Source of the DNA: Salinispora vitiensis
GTDB lineage: Bacteria; Actinomycetota; Actinomycetes; Mycobacteriales; Micromonosporaceae
Assembly (NCBI RefSeq): GCF_000378825.1
Contig: NZ_KB900388.1
Coordinates: forward strand, 681,947 to 745,946
Length of the DNA: 64,000 nucleotides
Reading direction: 5' to 3'
Shown in pieces: positions 35,182 through 43,987 of the stretch (position 1 is its first letter; the number at the start of each line of letters is the position of its first letter). Position numbers and translations under genes: made by a program. The notes beneath the pieces were generated by a model. That model had not been told where the DNA came from and searched no databases. It saw only the letters and a list, made by a program, of their open reading frames with translations.

Positions 35182-36987
35182 CTACTGCTCGTCGAGGAGG
35201 GCGCGCAGCTCACGCAATGCCTCGCGGAGCCGGTCGGCGAACGTGTGCATCATCTCCGCGACCGGGCGTGGGGTGCTGAGGTACAGGTGGAACCGGTCCG
35301 GTAGCAGTACGTAGGCGATGCCGATGCAACGGCTGCTGGTGGCCCCGAACCCGAAGTAGCGGATGCTCGTTGACGGCGCCGAGCTGGTGCTCAGGTAGTC
35401 GTCGCGCATCGTGCGCCACCCCGGCGTCTCGTAGAGCCGAGGCGCCTCCGGCACGCCGAGTTCGGCCCCCCGCCGCTGCTGGATGAGCTGTAGCTCCCAG
35501 AGGTGCTGCTCCGGTGCGGCACCGGCCTGGCACTGCTTCGCCCGCTCGACATGTTTGTCGGCCGCGGCACGAAACGCCGCCCGTCGCTCGTCGCCAGCTG
35601 CGGCGGGATCGTCCATGACCTCGACGAACCGCAGCACCTCCGGCGTGACGACGCGCATCGCCTCAGTTCGTCCCCGCGAGTACTGGCGGGTGGCGATGGA
35701 CTCGTACGTGGCACCGGTGAACCCCTTGGCGCGTTTGTGTGCGAGCTGGTACCCCAGCTGCACGAAAGCGTCCGGTGACATCCGGAGCCGCTTGACTTCG
35801 TCCACGCCGAATTCGTCGATGGGTAGGGTCACGGTGGCGGTGTCGGCGCCGAACTGGGCGAAGGATTGTGCCGCGGTGCCGATCTCGGCTTGTAGCCCTT
35901 CGTCGAGTACGAAGGTGACCGGCTCGAACGCTGGCGCGCCCTGTGTCACCGCACCGGACTGCGCGGCGTGTTCCTCCGGTGTTCCGGCGAGGATGGTGTC
36001 GACGAAGCTGAGGATGGTGGTGCCGTCCAGCTCGCAGTGTTCGACGTTGATGCCGGCGGTGCCGTCCGCGAAGACGATCAGCGAAACCGCCTTGTCGAAC
36101 CACCGGTTGCCGCTGTCGCCGTGCAGCAGTTGGTCGCAGGCCGCCAGGTCGTCGGCGGGGGTCAGGTCCTCCAGGCAGACGCAGAACAGCGCCGTCTCGA
36201 TGGTCTCCAGCGCCGCGGCGTTGCTGGGGTCGAGCGCGACCAGTCGCTGTCGGGCGGCCGCCCACTCGGCTCGGGCCATGGTGGTGAGATGGCCGGCCGC
36301 GGTGGTCATCGCCGCCGGCACGAGGCCGGCCTTCTGCAGCTCCCGCAGGCCCAGGGTCAGGTCATCGAGGGAGTACGGGCGCCCGTCCGGACCGAGTACG
36401 TCCATCCGGAAGGCGTTACCGTGGCAGAACACCACGACGTGCCGTGCGGTTGCGGGGCCGGGCATCTCGGCGCTGTACGGTGCTCGGACGCGGTCCTGCA
36501 CCTGTCCCGGGATGCGGGTGGTGGAGAAGAGAAACTTGTTTTGCTCCATCGACAGCGGCTGCCCGCGGGTCACGGCAGGGGGAATGCGTTCCGCGTCGAG
36601 CTGGACCTTGTAGTTGACGGTGGCGGCGATGAGCCGCACAGCGCGCTCCACCTGCGGGTCGGTGAAACCGCGCAGCGGCGGGTCGCGGAACAGGAAGAAG
36701 AAGTTGGCGTTCAACGCGATGCGGTCGCGCCGGCCGAGGTAGCGGGCCGGCCAGAAATCGTCCAGCCAGCTGCGGGTGGCGGCATCCTCGTTGTACCGCA
36801 CCAGGTCGGCGTGGAGCTTCGGACCCGGACCGTCGGCCCGCGCGAACTCCCGCACCGCGGCCTCGGTGTCGGCGAACTCCTGCGCTGTCAGCAGCGGCCC
36901 GGACCATTCGAGGAACCGGGCACAGGTCTCCTCCAGCGTGGGTAGCGGTACCGAGGGCAGCTTGTCCTCGTTCTCGAACGTACTCAC
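35182..36987 (-). CDS. choline/carnitine O-acyltransferase
   Basis: This 601-residue protein is recognisable as the mostly eukaryotic carnitine/choline acyltransferase family (PF00755). The N-terminal block is LPSVPLPTLEETCARFLEW. The catalytic His is H317 in INVEHCELDG, and carnitine/CoA-binding motifs near the C-terminal half read TYESIATRQYSRGRTEAMR and GFGATSSRCIGIAYVLLPD. These enzymes transfer acyl groups between CoA and a quaternary amino alcohol. Bacterial members are rare and mostly in actinobacterial accessory regions. It starts 120 nt downstream of the Fe/2OG oxygenase, probably in one operon. The acceptor is unknown; a hydroxylated betaine is plausible (inference). Confidence 0.88.
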   Translation of the reverse strand: MSTFENEDKLPSVPLPTLEETCARFLEWSGPLLTAQEFADTEAAVREFARADGPGPKLHADLVRYNEDAATRSWLDDFWPARYLGRRDRIALNANFFFLFRDPPLRGFTDPQVERAVRLIAATVNYKVQLDAERIPPAVTRGQPLSMEQNKFLFSTTRIPGQVQDRVRAPYSAEMPGPATARHVVVFCHGNAFRMDVLGPDGRPYSLDDLTLGLRELQKAGLVPAAMTTAAGHLTTMARAEWAAARQRLVALDPSNAAALETIETALFCVCLEDLTPADDLAACDQLLHGDSGNRWFDKAVSLIVFADGTAGINVEHCELDGTTILSFVDTILAGTPEEHAAQSGAVTQGAPAFEPVTFVLDEGLQAEIGTAAQSFAQFGADTATVTLPIDEFGVDEVKRLRMSPDAFVQLGYQLAHKRAKGFTGATYESIATRQYSRGRTEAMRVVTPEVLRFVEVMDDPAAAGDERRAAFRAAADKHVERAKQCQAGAAPEQHLWELQLIQQRRGAELGVPEAPRLYETPGWRTMRDDYLSTSSAPSTSIRYFGFGATSSRCIGIAYVLLPDRFHLYLSTPRPVAEMMHTFADRLREALRELRALLDEQ

Positions 36988-37107
36988 TCGGCCTCCTGGA
37001 ATGCGCTGCTCGTCGGACCGTCTGCTGGGCCAGTGGTTGAGGTCAAAGGGTATGCCGTCGGAAGTCCTCCGGGCTGGTGGAAACGCGTCGGGTTGCTTTC
37101 GTGAGCC

Positions 37108-37950
37108 CTAATCCAGCAGCTGGTCAACCCGAATCGCATGACGTTCGGCATCGCGGTGCGTGGGTAGGACCCGGCCGAAAAGCTGCTGCGTACGGGTGAC
37201 ACTACCCATCACGCCGGGGCGCTGGGAGTAGGCGAAGATCGCTGTGTGCCGGGCGGTGTCCCCGTGCACGGCGCTCACCCGGTGTAGCGCGTACCGCCCC
37301 TTGAACAGTTGGAGGTCACCGGGGCGCAGAGTCTGGGCTCGTACCGGTGCTCGATCGGCGCCGGTGAGTACCGCACGGACCGCGTCGAAGTTCTCCGCGC
37401 CCGCCGAACGGATGTTCGGGCAGTACTCGAACACGCCCCCGTCCTCCGGCTCCTGGGTCAGCAGGCTGACGGTGAATTCGTTGAGGTCAAAGTGCCACGG
37501 ATGGTCCATGCCGGGCTGCACGACGTTGAGTACCAGGCCGGAGAGTGGGTCGGCGAGCTCGTGGAGCGCGGGGAGTTCGAAGCAGGCGGCGACGAAGCGT
37601 ACGAATGACGGGTCGCGGTAGAGCCGGTGGATGACACTGTCGGCCGGGATCAGATCGCGCGGGACGAACGCGTTGCCGCGGCGCATGATGATGCGACCCG
37701 GGTGCTCCGCCGGCAGACCGGCATCGAGTTTCGTATTGTAGACGTTGGTTTCCGTAACGTCGTAGTGTGCTGACGGGGCAACGGTGGCGCCTTCCCGTCG
37801 TAGCGTCTCCCAGCTGGTCGGCCGAATGAACTCCGGTAGCACACTGCACCCGTGGTCGCGCAGGTCGGCGCGGGTTTTTGTGACGACGCGTTCCCATGCG
37901 TCGCTTCCTGGGGCGGCCAGTGGATAACGCACGGTGTCCACGTCCTGCAT
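37108..37950 (-). CDS. Fe(II)/2-oxoglutarate oxygenase, BesD/HalD-like with intact HxD
   Basis: This 280-residue oxygenase has the iron triad H153-x-D155 (HPWHFDLNEF) and H223 (RYALHRVSAV), with R234 placed to bind 2-oxoglutarate. The strand GGVFEYCPNIRS and the context resemble the BesD/HalD group that halogenates or hydroxylates free amino acids. Halogenases of that group have Gly where D155 stands, so this member should hydroxylate. The upstream dyad 37995-38011 overlaps a TAGGAT box. It is followed by the carnitine acyltransferase gene, which could esterify the new hydroxyl. Confidence 0.82.
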   Translation of the reverse strand: MQDVDTVRYPLAAPGSDAWERVVTKTRADLRDHGCSVLPEFIRPTSWETLRREGATVAPSAHYDVTETNVYNTKLDAGLPAEHPGRIIMRRGNAFVPRDLIPADSVIHRLYRDPSFVRFVAACFELPALHELADPLSGLVLNVVQPGMDHPWHFDLNEFTVSLLTQEPEDGGVFEYCPNIRSAGAENFDAVRAVLTGADRAPVRAQTLRPGDLQLFKGRYALHRVSAVHGDTARHTAIFAYSQRPGVMGSVTRTQQLFGRVLPTHRDAERHAIRVDQLLD

Positions 37951-37994
37951 TCAGATGGTTCCCTTCTTCAATGGCGGCGACATGAAGAATTGCG

Positions 37995-38011
37995 GAATCC
38001 TAACAGGATTC
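37995..38011 (-). promoter_or_regulatory. inverted repeat GAATCC-N5-GGATTC in the oxygenase promoter
   Basis: A perfect 6-bp dyad with 5-nt spacer contains, on the minus strand, TTAGGAT, a possible -10. It lies 45 bases before the oxygenase ATG. The rest of 37951-38191 holds no gene. The TetR encoded just upstream is a candidate binder. Confidence 0.5.
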
Positions 38012-38191
38012 ACCGGCGTGCAGCGTCATGTAGGTTAGCTTTTTCACAGCCGCATGTGCAGACTTCGACTTGGCGGAGGTCGGCCAGGTTTACTGCCGCC
38101 TCCCGCGACGGACTTCGTGGTGTGGTGCTGGCTGTCGAGCTGCCCCGCCGATGATCCCGGCGGCCCGGTGCCGCCCGGGCCTCTGCGGGCT

Positions 38192-38851
38192 TCACCGGAC
38201 CCCGGATCCTGGTGCACCGGCGGTCATGAGCTCGTTGCTGGGGCGGGCGAAGGCGCCCGCGCGGGCGGCGACGCTCACCTGGTGGGCCGAGCGTGTGGCG
38301 AGGCCGCTGTCGGCGGGAGACCGGAGTAGGACCAGGGTGTGGTAGAGCGGTGCGGTCGCCGCGATGATCACGGCGTGCGGGTCGGTGTCGGCTGGGACCT
38401 CGCCGCGGTCAATGGCGCGTCGCACGATGGCGGCACAGCGCGCGTAACGGTCGGCCCAGAAGGTCTGCAGCGCCTCCGCTGCCTGGGGGGAGCGAAACGA
38501 GGCGGCGATCAGCGCGGTGCTGACCGACGGGTCGGCGGTTAGTGCCGCGTGGACCTCACAGTTGACTGCAGCGAGGTCTGTTTCCAGCGAACCGGTCTGT
38601 GGCGGGCGCCAGTCGTCGCCGGTCGCGTCGGCCAGGACGTCAGCCAGTAGGCCGCCGACGTCCCGCCAGCGCCGGTAGACCGTGGTCCGGTGTACGCCCG
38701 ACCGATCGGCCACGGCGTCCATGGTCAGTAGGTCGAAGCCGCCGTCTACCAGCTGCGCGCGGACGGCGTCGAGCACCTGGCGGCGGACGCGCGCACTGCG
38801 TCCGTTGGGGCGGCGGGGGGTTTTATCGGTTGTCGCCGGGGGCTGGGCCAT
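38192..38851 (-). CDS. TetR-family repressor
   Basis: This 219-residue protein has an N-terminal HTH (LDAVRAQLVDGGFDLLTMDAVADRSGVHRTTVYRRW) and a TetR_C ligand domain (GSLETDLAAVNCEVHAALTADPSVSTALIAA). It is divergent from the ABC-F gene across 118 nt and upstream of the oxygenase/acyltransferase pair. It could control either. A short GCTA-N6-TAGC dyad at about 38865-38878 in the divergent region is a possible site. Confidence 0.88.
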   Translation of the reverse strand: MAQPPATTDKTPRRPNGRSARVRRQVLDAVRAQLVDGGFDLLTMDAVADRSGVHRTTVYRRWRDVGGLLADVLADATGDDWRPPQTGSLETDLAAVNCEVHAALTADPSVSTALIAASFRSPQAAEALQTFWADRYARCAAIVRRAIDRGEVPADTDPHAVIIAATAPLYHTLVLLRSPADSGLATRSAHQVSVAARAGAFARPSNELMTAGAPGSGVR

Positions 38852-38969
38852 GTCAGCATCTTATCGCTACATCCATAGCTTTAGGGAGGCGTGATGCTCC
38901 GCTGAGTGTTCCCCGTGTCCGACCTCCCGCTCCGGCGGGTTCCCGACCATGACACTTCGGAGTATCCAC

Positions 38970-40562
38970 ATGCCTACCCAGATCAGCGTCCATGACGTGA
39001 CCAAAGCCTACGGCGATCGACTTCTGCTCGACGGCGTCACCTTCGCCATCAGCCCGAACCGGCGTACGGGGATCATCGGCGAGAACGGCTCCGGCAAGTC
39101 GACGCTGCTGCGCCTGCTCGCCGGCCGGGAGGATCCGGACGGTGGACAGGTGACCGTCACCGCGGACGGCGGTGTCGGGTACCTCGCCCAGGACACGTAC
39201 CTGCCGGGGGAGTGGACCGTTCAGCAGGCGATCGATGCCGCCCTGGCCGACCTTCGGGCGATGGAGACGCGGTTACGGGAACTGGAGCCACGGCTCGCCG
39301 ACGGCAACCAGAACGACCTGACCGAGTACGGGAACCTGGCGACCACCTTCGAGCTGCGGGGAGGGTACGAGGCCGACGCCCGGGTGGAGCAGGCGTTGCA
39401 CGGGCTGGGGCTGACCGCGGTGGAGCGGAACCGTCCGCTTGGCGGCCTCTCCGGCGGGGAGCAGGCGCGCGTGCACCTGGCCTCGGTGCTGGCCGCCAAC
39501 AGCGAGGTGCTGCTGCTCGACGAACCGACCAATCACCTCGACGACGCCGCGTTGAGCTGGCTGGAGGGGTACCTCCGCTCCCGGCGTGGTACCACGGTCG
39601 TGGTCTCCCATGACCGGGTCTTCCTGGAGCAGGTCGCCACCGGTTTGATCGAGGTGGACGCGGATCGGCGTACCCTGGTCCGCTACGGCACGGGGTACGC
39701 CGGCTACCTGGTCGAGCGGGCGGCGGCCCGGCAACGCTGGCAGCAGGCGTACGAACAGTGGCAGGCGGAGTCGGACCGGCTGCGGGAGGTCGCGGCGACC
39801 ACGGCCCGGCAGGTGGCGCCCGGCCGGGCGATGAAGGATCGCAACAAGATCGCCTATGACCGCAACGCTGGCCGGGTGCAGCAGTCGGTCGCGAGCCGCG
39901 TCCGTAACGCGGAGCTACGACTGCGCCGCCTCCAGGAGGATCCGGTGCCGCCGCCGCCCGACCCGCTTCGGTTCGAGCCACCCAGGCATACGACAGCCGC
40001 CGCCGGGGTGCTACTGGCCGCCCAGGAGGTGACGTTCGCCGGTCGGCTCAAGCCCACCACACTGACCGTCGCGACGGGACAACGCCTGCTGATCCGGGGG
40101 CCGAACGGCGCCGGAAAGAGCACGCTGCTGCGGATCCTCGCCGGCGACCTCGCCCCGGACGGTGGTCAGCTGACCCGTTCTGGCCGGATCGGGTACCTCC
40201 CGCAGGAGGTTCCCACCGCCGAGCCGGAGCGGACCCTGCTGGCCGCCTTCGCGCACGGACGGCCCGGTCCGGCTGAGGAACACAGCTCCAGTCTGCTCTC
40301 GCTTGGGCTGTTCACCCCGGAGAGCCTCACCGTGCCGATCGGTCGGCTCTCCACCGGGCAACGCCAGCGGCTGGCGGTGGCCCGGCTGTTCAGCGAGCCC
40401 GTCGACCTACTGCTGCTGGACGAGCCCACCAACCATCTCTCGCTGGGCCTGGTCGAGGAGTTGGAGGCCGCTCTCGAGGAATACCAGGGCGCCGTGGTGG
40501 TGGTCAGCCACGACCGCCGGCTGTGCCGGCGCTGGTCCGGCGAGACCCGGGAGGTGTCCTGA
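38970..40562 (+). CDS. ABC-F ATPase (ribosome-protection-type)
   Basis: This 530-residue protein has two ABC domains and no membrane segments. Domain 1: Walker A GENGSGKST (38-46), signature LSGGEQARVHLA, Walker B LLLDEPTNHLDD. Linker of about 80 residues with charged helices (WQQAYEQWQAESDRLREVA). Domain 2: GPNGAGKST, LSTGQRQRLAVARLF, LLLDEPTNHLS. Length and linker fit actinobacterial ABC-F proteins that dislodge ribosome-targeting antibiotics, or general translation factors. CGGAG seven bases before ATG 38970 supports this start over 38949. Its last 59 bases overlap the convergent MFS gene. Confidence 0.88.
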   Translation: MPTQISVHDVTKAYGDRLLLDGVTFAISPNRRTGIIGENGSGKSTLLRLLAGREDPDGGQVTVTADGGVGYLAQDTYLPGEWTVQQAIDAALADLRAMETRLRELEPRLADGNQNDLTEYGNLATTFELRGGYEADARVEQALHGLGLTAVERNRPLGGLSGGEQARVHLASVLAANSEVLLLDEPTNHLDDAALSWLEGYLRSRRGTTVVVSHDRVFLEQVATGLIEVDADRRTLVRYGTGYAGYLVERAAARQRWQQAYEQWQAESDRLREVAATTARQVAPGRAMKDRNKIAYDRNAGRVQQSVASRVRNAELRLRRLQEDPVPPPPDPLRFEPPRHTTAAAGVLLAAQEVTFAGRLKPTTLTVATGQRLLIRGPNGAGKSTLLRILAGDLAPDGGQLTRSGRIGYLPQEVPTAEPERTLLAAFAHGRPGPAEEHSSSLLSLGLFTPESLTVPIGRLSTGQRQRLAVARLFSEPVDLLLLDEPTNHLSLGLVEELEAALEEYQGAVVVVSHDRRLCRRWSGETREVS

Positions 40563-41979
40563 GGGTAGCCCCGGCGGGTAGGGCGAACGCCACGACGGCG
40601 ACGAGGGCCAAGACGAGGGCGGTGAACGCGAACGCCTGCGCGTAGCCGTTGACGAGCTCGGCTTTGCTGGACGAATGCTGACTGGTCAGCGCGATCAGTG
40701 CGGCCAGGCCAAGGGCGCCACCAAACTGTTTGGCGGCGTTAACCAGCCCGGAGACCGCCCCGGCGTCGGGGCCGGAGACGCCAGAGGTCACCACGGCGGT
40801 CAGTGGCACGATGAGCAACCCGCCGCCGATCGACATCACGACGGCCGGGCCGAGTACGCCGGACAGGTAGGTGCTGTGGACGGTGATCTGACTCTGCCAC
40901 CAGAACCCGGCCGCGGCGATGGCGGTGCCGACGACGACCAGACTCCGTGCGGCAAAGTGCCGCATCAACCATGGGGTCACCCGCATTCCGACCAGCATCA
41001 TCAGCAGGGTGTGTGGTAGGAACCCGGCCCCGGCCTGCAGCGGGGTGAGTTCGAGAACCTGCTGCAGGTACAGGGTCAGGAAATACCACAGCGGAATCTG
41101 GAAGCCGGCCCCGACCAGCAGCATCAGCAGGTTGCCCAGCCAGATTGCCCTGCTTCGCAGCAGCCGCAGCGGCAGGAGTCGTGGTTCGGCGCCGCGTGCC
41201 TCGACCACGACGAAGGCGGCCAGGCAGGTCAGGCCGACGACCAGCGCGGCTGCGGCGGTCGGCCCTGGCTGGCTGTGCGGGTAGCTGGCCGTGAGGGCGT
41301 AGGTCACCGCGATCAGGGCGGTGGTGATCAGGGCGGCACCCTTGACGTCGAGCTGGACCAGCCGGTCACGTGGCCGCCCTCCGGTCAGCGTGACAGCTGC
41401 CAGCGCAATGCAGAACGTCCCGATCGGTACGTTGATCAGCAAGGTTGACCGCCAGGTCAGGTACGCGGTGAGGGCGCCACTGAGGAGGTTCCCGGCCGCG
41501 CCGCCAGCCAGGCTGACCGCGGTCCAGACCGCCAGTGCGCGGTTGCGCGCGGAACCAGGTGGAAATGTCGTGGTGAGGATTGTCAGGGTGGCGGGTGCCA
41601 GCGTGGCGGCACCCAGACCCTGGAACGCGCGGGCGCCGACCAGCGCACCGACGGTGGTGGCGAGCCCGCCGACGAGGCTCGCGGCCGTGAACAGCCCCAG
41701 CCCGGAGATCAAGACCAGCTTGCGGCCATACACATCGGCCAACCGGCCACCCAGGAGGAGGAAGCCGCCGAACACCAGCGCGTAGGCGTTGACCACCCAG
41801 AGTAGGCCGGACGGCGAGAGGGAGAGGGCCTGTTGGATGGACGGAAGGGCGACGTTGACCACGGATACGTCGAGCACCACCAAGAACTGTGCGGTGCAGG
41901 CCAGCAGGAGCACAGCCCGGCCGGAGGTGCGGCGCCGGACGCGCTGCGTGCCCGGCTTGTCCCCGTCCCACCACCTCAC
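40504..41979 (-). CDS. DHA2-family (EmrB/QacA-type) MFS drug exporter
   Basis: This 491-residue transporter has 14 predicted helices. The first carries the DHA motif LDVSVVNVALPSIQQAL, then motif A GGRLADVYGRKLVL and antiporter motif C in GGAAGNLLSGAL. It should export hydrophobic drugs by proton antiport. The 3' end overlaps the convergent ABC-F gene by 59 bp. Divergent from a TetR gene with a shared operator (41997-42012), it forms a standard inducible efflux unit. Together with the ABC-F gene it suggests self-resistance or response to a translation inhibitor. Confidence 0.9.
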   Translation of the reverse strand: MRWWDGDKPGTQRVRRRTSGRAVLLLACTAQFLVVLDVSVVNVALPSIQQALSLSPSGLLWVVNAYALVFGGFLLLGGRLADVYGRKLVLISGLGLFTAASLVGGLATTVGALVGARAFQGLGAATLAPATLTILTTTFPPGSARNRALAVWTAVSLAGGAAGNLLSGALTAYLTWRSTLLINVPIGTFCIALAAVTLTGGRPRDRLVQLDVKGAALITTALIAVTYALTASYPHSQPGPTAAAALVVGLTCLAAFVVVEARGAEPRLLPLRLLRSRAIWLGNLLMLLVGAGFQIPLWYFLTLYLQQVLELTPLQAGAGFLPHTLLMMLVGMRVTPWLMRHFAARSLVVVGTAIAAAGFWWQSQITVHSTYLSGVLGPAVVMSIGGGLLIVPLTAVVTSGVSGPDAGAVSGLVNAAKQFGGALGLAALIALTSQHSSSKAELVNGYAQAFAFTALVLALVAVVAFALPAGATLRTPPGSRRTSAGTAGGRG

Positions 41980-41996
41980 GAGTCCCCCAATTAAAT

Positions 41997-42012
41997 CAGT
42001 GTAACCACACTG
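41997..42012. promoter_or_regulatory. operator between divergent MFS and TetR genes
   Basis: CAGTGT-AACC-ACACTG is a perfect 6-bp dyad with a 4-nt spacer, midway between the MFS start (41979) and the TetR start (42075). It precedes TATACT (42014-42019), a likely -10 for the TetR gene, and abuts an AT-rich TTTAAT for the MFS gene. Binding here would repress both. Confidence 0.72.
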
Positions 42013-42074
42013 CTATACTGCAGACCGTAGCCACGACGTAGCGTCTGGGCAACCTGGATGGGGAAGGGGAAGGG

Positions 42075-42728
42075 TTGGCGACCGGTCGAACCCGCGGAGT
42101 GGGCTCCGAGCATGAGCATCGGCGCAACGAGATCGCCGATGCGGTACTGGCAGTTGTCGCCGAACGTGGCCTGGCGGCCGTGTCCCTGGTCGCGGTGGCC
42201 GCGCAGGCCGGCGTGTCGCCCGGCCGGGTGCAGCACTACTTTCCCACCAAGCGAGAACTGGTCGAGGCCGCCTTCGAACGGGGCAACGCCCGGTCCAGCG
42301 AGCGGATCGCCGCCAAGACCAACCCCGATGAGCAGGACCTCAGCCGACGGCGCCTTCTTACCGTGGTGCTCACCGAGCTGATTCCGTACGACGCCGTCAC
42401 CCGTGCCCACCTGCGGGTACGTCAGTCATTCACCGCAGTGGCGTTGGCCGACGAGGTCATCGCCGCCCGCCTCCGCGGCGACTACGCCACACTCCACGGC
42501 CAACTCGCCGATCTGCTCCGCTGCGACCAAGCCGCTGGCCATCTCCGTGCCGGGACTGATCCCGCGGAGGTGGCCGTAACCCTGGTGGCGCTCGCGGAAG
42601 GGCTGGCCTACTACGTGCTTATCGGCGTCCGTCCAGCCGCGGCCGCCCGGGATCAGGTGCTCGCTGCGATCTCCGCGGTCTACGCCGTGGGTGAGGCGCG
42701 GGCACCAGGTCAGTCCGACTCGGGGTGA
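42075..42728 (+). CDS. TetR-family repressor of the MFS exporter
   Basis: This 217-residue protein has HTH residues 18-62 (RRNEIADAVLAVVAERGLAAVSLVAVAAQAGVSPGRVQHYF, in parts) and a C-terminal domain of the BetI-like TetR_C type (RAHLRVRQSFTAVALADEVIAARL). It starts at TTG 42075 behind a purine-rich GGGGAAGGG. The divergent arrangement and the central dyad make it the local repressor of the MFS gene. Its last 19 bases overlap the convergent SUMF1-domain gene. Confidence 0.88.
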   Translation: MATGRTRGVGSEHEHRRNEIADAVLAVVAERGLAAVSLVAVAAQAGVSPGRVQHYFPTKRELVEAAFERGNARSSERIAAKTNPDEQDLSRRRLLTVVLTELIPYDAVTRAHLRVRQSFTAVALADEVIAARLRGDYATLHGQLADLLRCDQAAGHLRAGTDPAEVAVTLVALAEGLAYYVLIGVRPAAAARDQVLAAISAVYAVGEARAPGQSDSG

Positions 42729-43366
42729 ATGGAACGTGCGACGCGGAAGCCCACGTCGTCCACGCGAAAGGTCGGATGACTGCGGCGCCGTACGGAGGCC
42801 CGGCAACTCCAGTGCTCGTCGAACCAGCCGCCGCCACGGAGGACCCGGTAGCTGCCGTAGACCTCCGGGTCGTACTGATCCCAGCACCAGTCCCAGACGT
42901 TGCCCAGCATGTCGTGTAGGCCCCAGGCGTTCGGTTGCCGGTCGCCCACCGGGTGGATTCGTTCCCGCGAGTTGCCGCGGTACCAGGCGATCTCGTCCAG
43001 CGGTCCGTAGCGGGGGCCGGTCGTACCGGCACGGCACGCGTGCTCCCACTCGGCTTCGGTCGGCAACCGGTACCCGTCGGCGGAGCGGTCCCACTCGATC
43101 TCCTCGTCGCCGGAGATCCGATAGGCCGGCAGCAATCCGTCCCGTCGCGACCAGGCATTGCAGCACCGGACGGCATCCCACCAGGACACCCCCTCGACCG
43201 GCAGTTGATCTCCGCGAGCCGTGCTCGGGTTGGTGCCGGTGATCGCGGCGTACTGGGTCTGGGTGACCGGTAAACGGGCGAGCTCGTACGGCTTCAGGTC
43301 GACTGACCATCGGCGTTGTGTTCGGCGGTCGGAGAGCGTTACCTGCCCCGCCGGGACAACGATCAT
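42710..43366 (-). CDS. SUMF1/formylglycine-generating-enzyme-like domain protein
   Basis: This 218-residue protein is a single FGE-sulfatase domain (PF03781): MIVVPAGQVTLSD, LPVTQTQYAAITG, VEGVSWWDAVRCCNAWSRRDGL, YRLPTEAEWEHACRAGT, NAWGLHDMLGNVWDWCWD, VLRGGGWFDEHWSCRASVRR, FRVDDVGFRVAR. It is shorter than true FGEs, and no sulfatase gene is nearby, so it could be an oxidase of another cysteine substrate (EgtB-like relatives) or a binding domain. The ATG at 43366 follows AGGA. The open frame upstream runs into the cold-shock gene and is not coding. Confidence 0.8.
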   Translation of the reverse strand: MIVVPAGQVTLSDRRTQRRWSVDLKPYELARLPVTQTQYAAITGTNPSTARGDQLPVEGVSWWDAVRCCNAWSRRDGLLPAYRISGDEEIEWDRSADGYRLPTEAEWEHACRAGTTGPRYGPLDEIAWYRGNSRERIHPVGDRQPNAWGLHDMLGNVWDWCWDQYDPEVYGSYRVLRGGGWFDEHWSCRASVRRRSHPTFRVDDVGFRVARSIHPESD

Positions 43367-43573
43367 CAGTTCCTGCTGGTTCCCGTCCACAAGGCGCCGA
43401 TCGTACCCGTGGTCAAAGCTTCTGCCATCGGTGTTTCCGGCGCGGCCGGGGCCGATCCCGCTGACGTCGGGTCCCGTCCCGGTGGCAGGGACGCTAGGCT
43501 GGGCGGCGCGTGGGACCCTTCCGCGGGTTGCGCGCTTCGGTTGTTGGTGGTTGGTCTTTGTTGGGGGATTGTG

Positions 43574-43987
43574 GTGGAAAAAGGGACGATTGTTCGGTTC
43601 GACGACGTTCGCGGCTACGGGTTTATCGCACCGTTCGGTGGCGGCGACGACGTCTTTGTGCACGCCAATGACTTCGGTGATCAGCGGCATCAGGTCGCAG
43701 CCGGCATGCGGGTGAGCTATGAGGTTGTGCAGTCCGAACGGGGCCTGAAGGTCGCGAGCGTGGTGCTGGAGGCGGCCCCGCCGGCGCCGAGCCGCACTGT
43801 GCCGAGCCGCCCGCAGCCCCTGTCCGACGAGGACGGTGAGTGCGATGTGTTGGCGGTCGAGCAATTCGACGGCGCCGTGACCGAGCTACTGCTGGCGAAC
43901 GTGCCCACGATGACCGGTGCGCAGATCGTCGAGGCCCGTCGAGCGCTGGTCGCCATGGCCCGCCAGTACGGCTGGGTCGAGGACTGA
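43574..43987 (+). CDS. cold-shock-domain protein with actinobacterial C-terminal extension
   Basis: This 137-residue protein has a cold-shock domain at residues 1-68 with the RNA-binding motifs KGTIVRFDDVRGYGFIAPFGG and DDVFVHANDF. A linker follows, then a 55-residue C-terminal domain (FDGAVTELLLANVPTMTGAQIVEARRALVAMARQYGWVE) seen in actinobacterial homologues but of unknown role. It is twice the length of CspA. GTG at 43574 lies five bases after GGGGGA; GTG 43571 is the alternative. It probably binds single-stranded RNA. Confidence 0.85.
   Translation: MEKGTIVRFDDVRGYGFIAPFGGGDDVFVHANDFGDQRHQVAAGMRVSYEVVQSERGLKVASVVLEAAPPAPSRTVPSRPQPLSDEDGECDVLAVEQFDGAVTELLLANVPTMTGAQIVEARRALVAMARQYGWVED

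Noticed and set aside
43367..43864. N-terminal extension of the SUMF1-domain frame
   Set aside because: It is antisense to the cold-shock gene and has no domain. A ribosome site supports the ATG at 43366.
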